Shown here: positions 56,250-64,000 of the stretch, in pieces
Position numbering within the stretch: position 1 is the first letter of the stretch
How the letters are laid out: each line of letters starts with the position of its first letter
Source: an uncultured Bacteroidota bacterium
GTDB lineage: Bacteria > Bacteroidota > Bacteroidia > Flavobacteriales > Flavobacteriaceae
Reading direction: 5' to 3'
Length of the DNA stretch: 64,000 nucleotides
NCBI GenBank assembly: GCA_902518355.1
Contig: CABYFY010000005.1
Coordinates: forward strand, 1 to 64,000
The notes under the pieces: generated by a model
Seen by the model: the letters and a program-made list of their open reading frames with translations, nothing else
Databases searched by the model: none
Told to the model about the DNA's origin: nothing
Made by a program: the position numbers and the translations under genes

Positions 56250-57929
56250 ATGGAAAAATTAAATAAATATAGTTCCTCGATTACACAGGATAATTCACAA
56301 CCTGCTGCACAGGCAATGTTGTATGCTATTGGATTCTCAGATGAAGATTTTAATAAACCTTTGATAGGAATTGCAAGTACGGGATACGAAGGCAACCCTT
56401 GTAACATGCATCTTAATAATATAGCTTTAGAAGTAAAATCGGGAGTTAATAGTATTGATTTTGTTGGCTTAATTTTTAATACAATCGGGGTAAGTGATGG
56501 AATTTCTATGGGAACACCTGGAATGAGATATTCTTTACCATCCAGAGATATAATTGCAGATTCCGTTGAAACAGTGGTGCAAGCGATGAGTTATGATGGT
56601 TTAATCACAGTTGTTGGATGTGATAAAAATATGCCAGGTGCATTAATGGGCATGATAAGGCTAAATAGACCATCAATTTTACTTTATGGAGGGACAATTG
56701 ATTCTGGCTGCCACAAAAACAGAAAATTAGATATTGTTTCTGCATTTGAAGCGTGGGGAGAGAAAGTTTCTGGCTCAATTGACAATAAAGAATATAAAGA
56801 AATTATCAGAAAATCATGTCCTGGGTCTGGAGCCTGTGGAGGAATGTACACTGCAAATACCATGGCTTCGGCTATTGAAGCACTTGGTATGTCTTTACCA
56901 TTTTCTTCTTCAATACCTGCCAATAATAAAACAAGAAATAAAGTTTCAATCGAGACAGGAAAGTCGATGAAGAACCTGATTGAAGCTGATATTAAACCGT
57001 TGGATGTAATAACCAAAAAATCAATCGAAAATGCTGTAACAACTGTTGTTGCTCTTGGAGGATCAACAAATGCAGTTTTACATTTTCTTGCAATTGCAAG
57101 AGCTGCAAAAGTTGATTTTACACTTGATGATTTTCAAAGAATTAGTGAAAAAACCCCTTTTATCGCTGATTTAAAACCTAGTGGAAAGTATCTAATGGAA
57201 GATTTACATGATATTGGAGGAATTCCTATTGTACTCAAATATTTACTTGAAAAAGGTTTTTTACACGGTGATTGTTTAACTGTAACTGGAAAAACTTTGA
57301 GAGAGAATTTAGATGATGTTGCAAATCTAAACTTTGAACAAGATGTAATCAGACCATTTGAAAACCCCATAAAAGAATCTGGTCATATAAGGATACTATA
57401 CGGAAATTTAGCTAGTGAAGGTAGTGTTGCTAAAATAACTGGAAAGGAAGGGCTTCATTTTAGTGGTTTAGCAAATGTATTTGATTCTGAAGCAGAAGCA
57501 AATATTGGCATAAAAAATGGAAGTGTTAAAAAGGGTGATGTTGTAGTAATCAGGTATGTGGGTCCAAAGGGTGGCCCTGGAATGCCAGAAATGTTAAAGC
57601 CAACTGCTGGAATTATGGGTGCTGGTTTAGGAAAAGATGTTGCATTAATTACGGACGGAAGATTTTCAGGTGGCACACACGGTTTTGTTGTTGGCCACAT
57701 AACCCCTGAGGCACAGGTGGGTGGAAATATTTCTGTAGTAAAAAATGGAGATAGAATATCAATTGATGCTGAAAGTAATACTATAACTTTACATGTTTCT
57801 GATCAAGAATTGGAAACAAGGAGAAAAAACTGGAAAAACCCTCCGTTAAAGGCTGAAAAAGGATCATTATACAAATATGCTAATATTGTTTCTTCAGCTT
57901 CAATGGGATGTGTAACTGATGAATTTTAA
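56250..57929 (+). CDS. ilvD: Dihydroxy-acid dehydratase
   Basis: 559 residues; Fe-S enzyme of valine/isoleucine synthesis. [16 protein letters not shown] and [18 protein letters not shown] carry the cluster Cys residues, and the C-terminal [17 protein letters not shown] is the family signature. First gene of ilvDBNCA; ilvB starts ten bases on. Confidence 0.95.
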   Translation: MEKLNKYSSSITQDNSQPAAQAMLYAIGFSDEDFNKPLIGIASTGYEGNPCNMHLNNIALEVKSGVNSIDFVGLIFNTIGVSDGISMGTPGMRYSLPSRDIIADSVETVVQAMSYDGLITVVGCDKNMPGALMGMIRLNRPSILLYGGTIDSGCHKNRKLDIVSAFEAWGEKVSGSIDNKEYKEIIRKSCPGSGACGGMYTANTMASAIEALGMSLPFSSSIPANNKTRNKVSIETGKSMKNLIEADIKPLDVITKKSIENAVTTVVALGGSTNAVLHFLAIARAAKVDFTLDDFQRISEKTPFIADLKPSGKYLMEDLHDIGGIPIVLKYLLEKGFLHGDCLTVTGKTLRENLDDVANLNFEQDVIRPFENPIKESGHIRILYGNLASEGSVAKITGKEGLHFSGLANVFDSEAEANIGIKNGSVKKGDVVVIRYVGPKGGPGMPEMLKPTAGIMGAGLGKDVALITDGRFSGGTHGFVVGHITPEAQVGGNISVVKNGDRISIDAESNTITLHVSDQELETRRKNWKNPPLKAEKGSLYKYANIVSSASMGCVTDEF

Positions 57930-57939
57930 CTAAAATATT

Positions 57940-59628
57940 ATGTCAAAAATTACCGGTAGCGAGGCTGTTATAAAATGTTTGCTAGAGGAGCAAGTAGATA
58001 TTATTTACGGATATCCTGGAGGAGCAATAATGCCTGTTTATGATGAATTGTATAAATATCAAGATAAGATACATCATGTACTCACTAGACACGAACAAGG
58101 TGCTACTCATTCAGCACAAGGTTTTGCAAGAATTTCAGGGAGAGTTGGAGTTGCCATAGCTACTTCTGGACCAGGAGCTACAAACTTAGTAACTGGATTA
58201 GCAGATGCTCAAATTGATTCCACTCCAATGGTTTGTATTACTGGTCAAGTTAGTTCACACCTACTTGGTAGTGATGCATTTCAAGAAACTGATATTATCG
58301 GAATTTCAACCCCTATTACAAAATGGAACTATCAAATAACCAAAGCATCAGAAATTCCTGAAATATTTGCTAAGGCATTTTACATAGCTAAAAGTGGAAG
58401 ACCTGGACCTGTGTTAATTGATATAACCAAAGATGCCCAATTTGAAGAAATTAATTTTTCGTATAAGAAAATTGTGGGTATCAGAAGTTATAAGGCATTA
58501 CCAAAAATTAATCATTACAATATTAAACTTGCCGCTGAATTAATAAATAATGCAAAAAAACCTCTTATCGTTTGGGGTCAAGGGGTTATTTTAGGTAATG
58601 CTGAGAAAGAGCTAATTAAATTTGTGGAAAAATCTGGAATTCCTGCCGCTTGGACGATTTTAGGAGCTTCCGCAATTCCAACAAGTCATCCACTTAATGT
58701 TGGAATGCTTGGAATGCATGGAAATTATGCTCCAAATATTCTTACCAATGAATGTGACGTACTTATTGCAATAGGAATGAGATTTGACGATAGAGTTACA
58801 GGTGATGTAAATAGATATGCAAAGCAGGCAAAAATTATTCACTTTGAAATTGATCCCGCTGAACTAAATAAAAATATTGAAGTTGATGTTGCAGTATTAG
58901 GTGATGCTAAACAAACTTTAAATGAAATTTTAAAAATAACAGAAAACAAATCTCACAAAAAATGGCATGAAAAGTTTAAAGAATTATATGAAATTGAATA
59001 CAAAAAAGTAATACATGATGACTTAAACCCAAAGAAAGAAGGTTTAACAATGGGTGAAGTAATGAAGGAAATTAATATTCAAACCAAGGGTGATGCAGCT
59101 ATTGTTTCAGATGTTGGGCAGCACCAGATGATTGCTTGTAGATATGCAAACTTCAATAAAACAAAAAGCAATATAACATCAGGTGGGCTAGGAACAATGG
59201 GATTTGCATTACCAGCAGCAATTGGAGCCAAAATGGCTTGTCCTGAAAGAGAAGTTGTTGCAGTAATTGGTGATGGTGGTTATCAAATGACTATTCAGGA
59301 ATTAGGTACTGTTTTTCAAACAAAAGCAGCGGTTAAAATAGTTGTTTTAAATAATGACTTTTTAGGTATGGTGAGGCAATGGCAGCAATTATTCTTTGAT
59401 AAAAGATATGCTTCAACTGAAATGGTAAATCCTGATTTTGTAAAAATCGCTGAAGGGTACTATTTAAAAGCTAAAAGGGTAACTAAAAGAGAAGATTTAG
59501 CTGATGCTGTGGATGAAATGATAAAATCTGATGAGCCATATTTTTTGGAAGTTGTTGTAGAAAAAGAAGATAATGTATTTCCAATGATACCCACAGGTTC
59601 TTCAGTTTCAGAAATAAGATTAAGCTAA
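57940..59628 (+). CDS. ilvB: Acetolactate synthase large subunit
   Basis: 562 residues; thiamine enzyme condensing pyruvate. The catalytic Glu52 lies in LTRHEQGATHSAQGFAR; GDGGYQMTIQELGTVFQTKAAVKIVVLNNDFLGMVRQWQQLF contains the TPP-binding GDG...NN motif. The FAD domain is in the middle. Followed by its regulatory subunit six bases later. Confidence 0.96.
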   Translation: MSKITGSEAVIKCLLEEQVDIIYGYPGGAIMPVYDELYKYQDKIHHVLTRHEQGATHSAQGFARISGRVGVAIATSGPGATNLVTGLADAQIDSTPMVCITGQVSSHLLGSDAFQETDIIGISTPITKWNYQITKASEIPEIFAKAFYIAKSGRPGPVLIDITKDAQFEEINFSYKKIVGIRSYKALPKINHYNIKLAAELINNAKKPLIVWGQGVILGNAEKELIKFVEKSGIPAAWTILGASAIPTSHPLNVGMLGMHGNYAPNILTNECDVLIAIGMRFDDRVTGDVNRYAKQAKIIHFEIDPAELNKNIEVDVAVLGDAKQTLNEILKITENKSHKKWHEKFKELYEIEYKKVIHDDLNPKKEGLTMGEVMKEINIQTKGDAAIVSDVGQHQMIACRYANFNKTKSNITSGGLGTMGFALPAAIGAKMACPEREVVAVIGDGGYQMTIQELGTVFQTKAAVKIVVLNNDFLGMVRQWQQLFFDKRYASTEMVNPDFVKIAEGYYLKAKRVTKREDLADAVDEMIKSDEPYFLEVVVEKEDNVFPMIPTGSSVSEIRLS

Positions 59629-59634
59629 CTAGTT

Positions 59635-60168
59635 ATGGAAAAAAAATTAATAAAATATACAGTTTCTGTCTACACCGAAGATAGTGTAGGTTTACTTAAC
59701 AGGATTTCAGCTATATTTCAAAAGAGACACATTAATATTGAAAGCTTCAATTCATCGATGACAGAAATTGAAAATGTTCAAAGATGGACTATTCTTGTCA
59801 TTACATCTGAGTCGTTGATAAAAAAAATAGTTGGTCAAATTAACAAACAAATTGAAGTTATTCAGGCATATTATCACACTGATGAAGAAACAATATACCA
59901 AGAATCATGTTTGTTTAAAATAAAATCATCGCTGTTATTTGATGACAGAAAAATTCAAAATATAATTAAAGAAAGTAATGCAATTATAGTAACGGTTAAT
60001 CCTGAATTTTTTGTAATTGAAAAATCAGGTAGAACACACGAGCTAGATGACTTATATGAAAAGTTAAATAAATACGGGATTTTACAATATGTTAGATCTG
60101 CGAGAATTGCAGTAACAAAAGCTCCGTTAATGATTTCAGAAATACTAACAGATTTTAAAAAAAAATAA
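59635..60168 (+). CDS. ilvN: Acetolactate synthase small (regulatory) subunit
   Basis: 177 residues. The N-terminal ACT domain (YTVSVYTEDSVGLLNRISAIFQKRHINIESFNSSMTEIENVQRWTI) is that of IlvN/IlvH, which gives valine feedback control and activates IlvB. A C-terminal ALS-type domain follows. It is separated from ilvC by six bases. Confidence 0.94.
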   Translation: MEKKLIKYTVSVYTEDSVGLLNRISAIFQKRHINIESFNSSMTEIENVQRWTILVITSESLIKKIVGQINKQIEVIQAYYHTDEETIYQESCLFKIKSSLLFDDRKIQNIIKESNAIIVTVNPEFFVIEKSGRTHELDDLYEKLNKYGILQYVRSARIAVTKAPLMISEILTDFKKK

Positions 60169-60174
60169 TACGAC

Positions 60175-61644
60175 ATGAGTAATTATTTCAATTCACTTAA
60201 TGAATCAGAGAAAAAATCACAGTTATCTAAGTGTAGATTTATGAATATTGATGAGTTTCAAAATGAAAATAATATTTTAAAAGAAAAAAATATTGTCATT
60301 GTTGGTTGTGGTGCACAAGGCCTGAACCAGGGTTTAAATATGCGAGATTCAGGTTTAAATATTTCATATGCCTTAAGAGATAGTGCAATTTCATCAAAAA
60401 GAAAGTCATTTATAAACGCTAGTAGTAATAATTTTAAAGTAGGATCTTTTGATGAGTTAATTCCAAATGCTGATATGGTAATTAATTTGACCCCTGATAA
60501 GAATCATACTCACGTAGTTAATACGGTTATGCCTCTAATGAAGCAAAATTCAATTCTTTCATATTCACATGGTTTTAATATAGTGGAAGAAGGAATTAAA
60601 ATTAGAGAAGACATAACGGTAATTATGGTAGCCCCAAAATGTCCGGGAACAGAAGTTAGAGAAGAGTTTAAAAGAGGTTTTGGTGTGCCAACATTAATCG
60701 CTGTACATTCTGCAAATGACCCCAATAGTGAAGGGTTCGATTTAGCAAAAGCATATGCTTATTCACTTGGTTCACACAGGGCTGGTGTTCTAGAATCATC
60801 TTTCGTTGCAGAAGTAAAAAGTGATTTAATGGGAGAGCAGACTATTTTATGTGGAGTACTTCAAACGGCATCAATACTATTATTTGAAAAAATGGTTAAC
60901 GAGGGTCTAGAAAAAACATATGCTGCAAAACAAATTCAAAATGGTTGGGAGGTTATTACTGAGTCATTAAAGCACGGAGGTATTTCTAAAATGATGAATT
61001 CTATTTCTGATAGTTCTAAAATCGAAGCAAACAGAATTGCAGGAGAACTTAAAGAGATTATGAAGCCCCTATTTAAAAAGCATATGGATGATATAATGTC
61101 TGGAGAGTTTTCACAAGGTATGATGGAAGATTGGAATAACGATGATAAAAAACTTCTTAATTGGAGGGAGGAGACTGGTGAGACAGCGTTTGAAAAAACA
61201 CCTTCAACGGAAGAGGCTATTTCTAATCAAGAATACTTTGAAAAAGGAATCGCCATGATAGCATTTATAAAATCTGGGGTTGAATTAGCTTTTGAAACAA
61301 TGGTTGAAGCTGGTATCATTGACGAATCAGCATATTATGAATCTTTACATGAATTACCTTTAATCGCAAATTTAGTTGCAAGAAAGAAATTATATGAAAT
61401 GAATAGTATAATTTCTGATACAGCTGAATACGGATGTTACTTATTTGCAAATGAAGCAAAACACCTTTTAAAAAATTATGTTAGTAAATTAAGCCTATCT
61501 TCTTTAGGTATTGAGCCTAATATTAATAAAGAAATTGACAAAGACTTACTTAAAAAAATTAACTTTGAAATAAACAATCATCCTATTGAAAAGATTGGAC
61601 TAGAGCTTAGAAAGTCTATGACAGCGATGAAAAATTTATTTTAG
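60175..61644 (+). CDS. ilvC: Ketol-acid reductoisomerase, class II (long form)
   Basis: 489 residues; NADPH enzyme isomerising and reducing acetohydroxy acids. The Rossmann motif is [15 protein letters not shown], and the knotted C-terminal domain is duplicated relative to the short class I enzyme, as in the E. coli type. [25 protein letters not shown] is the conserved metal/active-site segment. Its stop overlaps the ilvA GTG by one base (TAGTG). Confidence 0.95.
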   Translation: MSNYFNSLNESEKKSQLSKCRFMNIDEFQNENNILKEKNIVIVGCGAQGLNQGLNMRDSGLNISYALRDSAISSKRKSFINASSNNFKVGSFDELIPNADMVINLTPDKNHTHVVNTVMPLMKQNSILSYSHGFNIVEEGIKIREDITVIMVAPKCPGTEVREEFKRGFGVPTLIAVHSANDPNSEGFDLAKAYAYSLGSHRAGVLESSFVAEVKSDLMGEQTILCGVLQTASILLFEKMVNEGLEKTYAAKQIQNGWEVITESLKHGGISKMMNSISDSSKIEANRIAGELKEIMKPLFKKHMDDIMSGEFSQGMMEDWNNDDKKLLNWREETGETAFEKTPSTEEAISNQEYFEKGIAMIAFIKSGVELAFETMVEAGIIDESAYYESLHELPLIANLVARKKLYEMNSIISDTAEYGCYLFANEAKHLLKNYVSKLSLSSLGIEPNINKEIDKDLLKKINFEINNHPIEKIGLELRKSMTAMKNLF

Positions 61645-62651
61645 TGGGTAATTTTATCGGATTAAATGAAATAAAAAAAGCTAGCCAAATACTGCAGACA
61701 GTAGTAATTGAATCTCCTTTCCAGAAAATTGAAAGTTACTCTCAAAAATATAATTCTAATATATTTTTTAAAAGGGAAGATTTACAAAAAATTAGATCAT
61801 TTAAGATAAGAGGTGCTTTTAATAAAATTTCATCTTTAAATCAATCTCAAGTAATAAATGGGATAGTTTGTGCTAGTGCTGGAAATCATGCTCAAGGTTT
61901 TGCTGTAAGCTGTAGCACCCTAGGTTATAAGGGGAAAGTATTTATGCCTACAACTACTCCAAATCAAAAAATTGAACAAGTAAAAAAATTTGGAAAAACT
62001 AATGTTGAAGTTATTTTGTTTGGAGAAAACTTTACCCAAGCTTATGAAAAAGCGTTGCAAGAATGTGATAAATATGATAAAACTTTTATACATCCTTTTG
62101 ATGATAAAAAAGTAATTGCAGGACAGGCTACATTATTTTTAGAAATAATTAATCAATTTAAAGATCATCTAGATTATCTGTTTATTCCAATCGGGGGTGG
62201 CGGATTAATTTCAGGCGCAATAAATGTTTTCAAGCAATTGAGTCCAAATACAAAAATAATAGGCATTGAGCCTAAAGGAGCCCCATCAATGTCTAAATCC
62301 ATTGAAAAAAATAAGTTAATTACTTTAAATAGAATTGATGGTTTTGTTGATGGAGTTGCGGTTAAAAAAGTTGGCAATTATAGCTTTGATTACTGTAAAG
62401 AACATTTAGATGATTTAATAATTTTAGATGAGAATGAAATTTGTAATTCTATTCTAGAACTAAAATCGTATGAAAATATTATTGCTGAACCTGCAGGTGC
62501 AATGTCAAGTGCTGCTCTGAGACATTACAGACATAAAATCTTAAATAAAAATATTGGTTGTATAATATGTGGAGGTAATAATGATAATTCTAGAATGCCC
62601 CAAATAATAAAAAGAGCTGAGATTTGGAAATCTAATAATCCAAAAAACTAG
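61644..62651 (+). CDS. ilvA: Threonine ammonia-lyase lacking the regulatory ACT domain
   Basis: 335 residues from GTG 61644. The PLP Lys54 is in SFKIRGAFNK, with ASAGNHAQGFA, PIGGGGLISGA and IICGGNND. It deaminates threonine to 2-oxobutyrate for isoleucine. The protein stops at ...RAEIWKSNNPKN, just after the catalytic domain. From memory, Flavobacteriia IlvA continues about 85 residues with an ACT-like Ile-sensing domain; here that space is the convergent glycosyltransferase, whose tail overlaps the last 20 bases. A loss of Ile feedback is predicted. Confidence 0.88.
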   Translation: MGNFIGLNEIKKASQILQTVVIESPFQKIESYSQKYNSNIFFKREDLQKIRSFKIRGAFNKISSLNQSQVINGIVCASAGNHAQGFAVSCSTLGYKGKVFMPTTTPNQKIEQVKKFGKTNVEVILFGENFTQAYEKALQECDKYDKTFIHPFDDKKVIAGQATLFLEIINQFKDHLDYLFIPIGGGGLISGAINVFKQLSPNTKIIGIEPKGAPSMSKSIEKNKLITLNRIDGFVDGVAVKKVGNYSFDYCKEHLDDLIILDENEICNSILELKSYENIIAEPAGAMSSAALRHYRHKILNKNIGCIICGGNNDNSRMPQIIKRAEIWKSNNPKN

Positions 62652-63612
62652 TTTTTTCTTGCTGCCCAGTGAAATGAAAGTATTTTTCTAAAACCAACAA
62701 TGATATAAGGTCCTCCCTGCTTTTATTTTTGAATTGTATAACATAATCATTGGCATTTTTGATAATACTTTTACATTTTTCAGGATTCTTTATGTAGTAT
62801 TTAATTTTACTTTCTAAATCTGAATAATCTTCCTTAATTTCAATATAATGCTTTTCCGGAATCAACTTATTTTCCATAAACCAAGATTCAATTTTAGGTC
62901 TAGGCATCACAGCAATTGAATTTGAAGACATTACCCATTTTAGATTTGTAGCAACATCAACTCCCTCAACACACATAATAAATTTATATTTTAAATGATC
63001 CTCTATTGATATTTTATTTTTTAGCCATTCTGGGTATGGTGTATTCTTATTTATTGCTCCAAGATCGCATAAATGATTATTAAAGTATATTTTAAAAAAA
63101 TCAATTCTTTTTTTATGCTTTTTAGTTATCGCAGATCTTCCAATTAGTTTATTTATTTTATGATCAAATTCATTCGAATCTTTTGTATAGGTAAAATGCC
63201 TGATTTTGTTTAGTTTCAGCAAAATTGAATTTTGATTATTTTCATTGATTGGTCTGCTTTTTACAATAGATGGAACATCAGGGCTATGAGTGATATCTCC
63301 AAATAGCATTTTTAACTTTAATCTTTTTTCAAAGAATCTAGTGTATTGGTAAGTATCAAAAAAATAAGTTCTATGGAAGTTTTTAATTTTAAAATTATTA
63401 AGACTTTCATCATCCTTATTTAGTTTAATTTCTTTATTTAGTTTGTTGTAATAGTTTACCCTATTTTTAATATAATCAAAATCAAAATCAGACAGAGAGT
63501 TTAATTTTTTTCTTAAGTTATTTCTGTAGAAAAAATCAGGAATTAATAAACTTAAATAATTTAATAAATAATATTTCTGCTTATTGTTGCGATGTTTAAT
63601 ACTTGAAAGCAT
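62632..63612 (-). CDS. GT90/CAP10-like glycosyltransferase
   Basis: 326 residues from ATG 63612 (in-frame TTG at 63615 less likely). The C-terminal half KFIMCVEGVDVATNLKWVMSSNSIAVMPRPKIESWFMENKLIPEKHYIEIKEDYSDLESKIKYY is the glycosyltransferase family 90 (lipopolysaccharide-modifying, CAP10) pattern, with the acceptor-side EG..VATNLKW motif. It is probably an LPS or capsule sugar transferase in the cytoplasm. The gene is alone, with no other polysaccharide gene in view, and overlaps ilvA tail-to-tail. Confidence 0.75.
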   Translation of the reverse strand: MLSSIKHRNNKQKYYLLNYLSLLIPDFFYRNNLRKKLNSLSDFDFDYIKNRVNYYNKLNKEIKLNKDDESLNNFKIKNFHRTYFFDTYQYTRFFEKRLKLKMLFGDITHSPDVPSIVKSRPINENNQNSILLKLNKIRHFTYTKDSNEFDHKINKLIGRSAITKKHKKRIDFFKIYFNNHLCDLGAINKNTPYPEWLKNKISIEDHLKYKFIMCVEGVDVATNLKWVMSSNSIAVMPRPKIESWFMENKLIPEKHYIEIKEDYSDLESKIKYYIKNPEKCKSIIKNANDYVIQFKNKSREDLISLLVLEKYFHFTGQQEKTSFLDY

Positions 63613-63692
63613 CAAAAATTATAATTAATGAATTTCAAACTTAGTGATTTATTTTTTTGGAATGGAAATTGCTGCTAGGTAAATTAATTATT

Positions 63693-64000
63693 ATGGAATT
63701 TAAATTTAAGCATATACCACAAGAGTTTGAGATAACTGAAAAGATAAAGCAAGATAACTATCTGATCAATGGAAATTTGGTAAAGTGGGATGGTGAATTT
63801 TCACCTGTTTATTCTACAATCTCATCAACTCCTGAATATAAGCCTACTTTGCTTGGTGAAATACCAAGTTTGGGTAAAGATGAAGCTATTAAGGCGCTTG
63901 ACTCTGCTTGTAATGCATTTGATAAAGGTAAGGGTTTATGGCCAACGATGAAGGTTGTTGATCGCATTAATGCAATGGAAAACTTCGTTGAAGAAATGAA
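63693..64000 (+). CDS. NADP-dependent glyceraldehyde-3-phosphate dehydrogenase-like aldehyde dehydrogenase, 5' part
   Basis: The window ends inside this gene; 102 complete codons are visible from ATG 63693. The sequence YLINGNLVKWDGEFSPVYSTIS, LLGEIPSLGKDEAIKALDSACNAF and WPTMKVVDRINAMENFVEEM fits the N-terminal NAD(P)-binding domain of aldehyde dehydrogenases of the GapN type, as I remember from Bacteroidota annotations. The catalytic Cys is beyond the window, so the call rests on the N-terminus only. Confidence 0.72.
   Translation, partial: MEFKFKHIPQEFEITEKIKQDNYLINGNLVKWDGEFSPVYSTISSTPEYKPTLLGEIPSLGKDEAIKALDSACNAFDKGKGLWPTMKVVDRINAMENFVEEM

Overview
The window is a compact, strongly AT-rich stretch of chromosome from a member of the Bacteroidota, most likely a marine-type Flavobacteriia with a streamlined genome. 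The evidence is a PorP/SprF-family type IX secretion protein, a type IX C-terminal sorting domain, a GLPGLI protein paired with an outer-membrane beta-barrel receptor, the block nadK-DUF6089-uppS-bamA-ompH-ompH-murI, the scarcity of Shine-Dalgarno sequences, and several TAnnTTTG-like -7 promoter boxes. Nearly all of the sequence codes for protein. No gap between genes exceeds 300 bases; the longest (about 296 bases, 30635-30930) holds the trp leader. I saw no insertion sequence, phage gene, CRISPR array or rRNA.

Layout. 1-4078: an efflux module (two MacB/FtsX-type permeases, a membrane fusion protein and a TolC-like outer-membrane protein) whose ATPase is probably just outside the window. 4084-7053: tsaB, a C-terminal remnant of a YyaL-like protein, a NifU-like Fe-S protein and a PorP/SprF protein. 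7055-14116 (minus strand): nadK, DUF6089, uppS, bamA, two ompH and murI, an envelope biogenesis run. 14207-19018: pdxJ, a hydrolase, trigger factor, clpP and clpX. 19015-28658: GH3-like protein, DUF2797, a YhhQ-like transporter, a folK-deoxynucleoside kinase fusion, a TrmH-type methyltransferase, mutS and a SusB-like GH97 alpha-glucosidase. 28725-28896: tRNA-Gly(GCC) and tRNA-Leu(UAA), then a bidirectional terminator and a DEAD-box helicase.

30753-37218 is a complete trpEGDCFBA operon preceded by an 18-residue leader peptide with three consecutive Trp codons and mutually exclusive hairpins, which reads as a classical ribosome-mediated attenuator. 37215-46314 (minus strand) carries a secreted PQQ-type sugar dehydrogenase, KDO transferase, lspA, fabD, folA, thyA, a nucleoside transporter, a bifunctional nuclease and etfA/etfB. 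46447-49855 holds the pyruvate dehydrogenase E1 beta gene and a membrane pyrophosphatase. 49925-51311 has a second deoxynucleoside kinase and a probable beta-propeller protein. 51401-56147 is a GLPGLI-AlkB-receptor operon. 56250-62651 is ilvDBNCA, in which ilvA lacks the regulatory ACT domain. The window closes with a GT90-like glycosyltransferase and the start of a GapN-like dehydrogenase.

Most of the window is ordinary core metabolism. I did not find a convincing new defence or mobile system. The items most worth checking are the trp attenuator, the KDO transferase whose N-terminus has no canonical start codon, the YyaL remnant translationally coupled to nifU, the AlkB gene inside a GLPGLI/receptor operon, the ACT-less IlvA, and convergent gene pairs that share a TTAA as overlapping stop codons.
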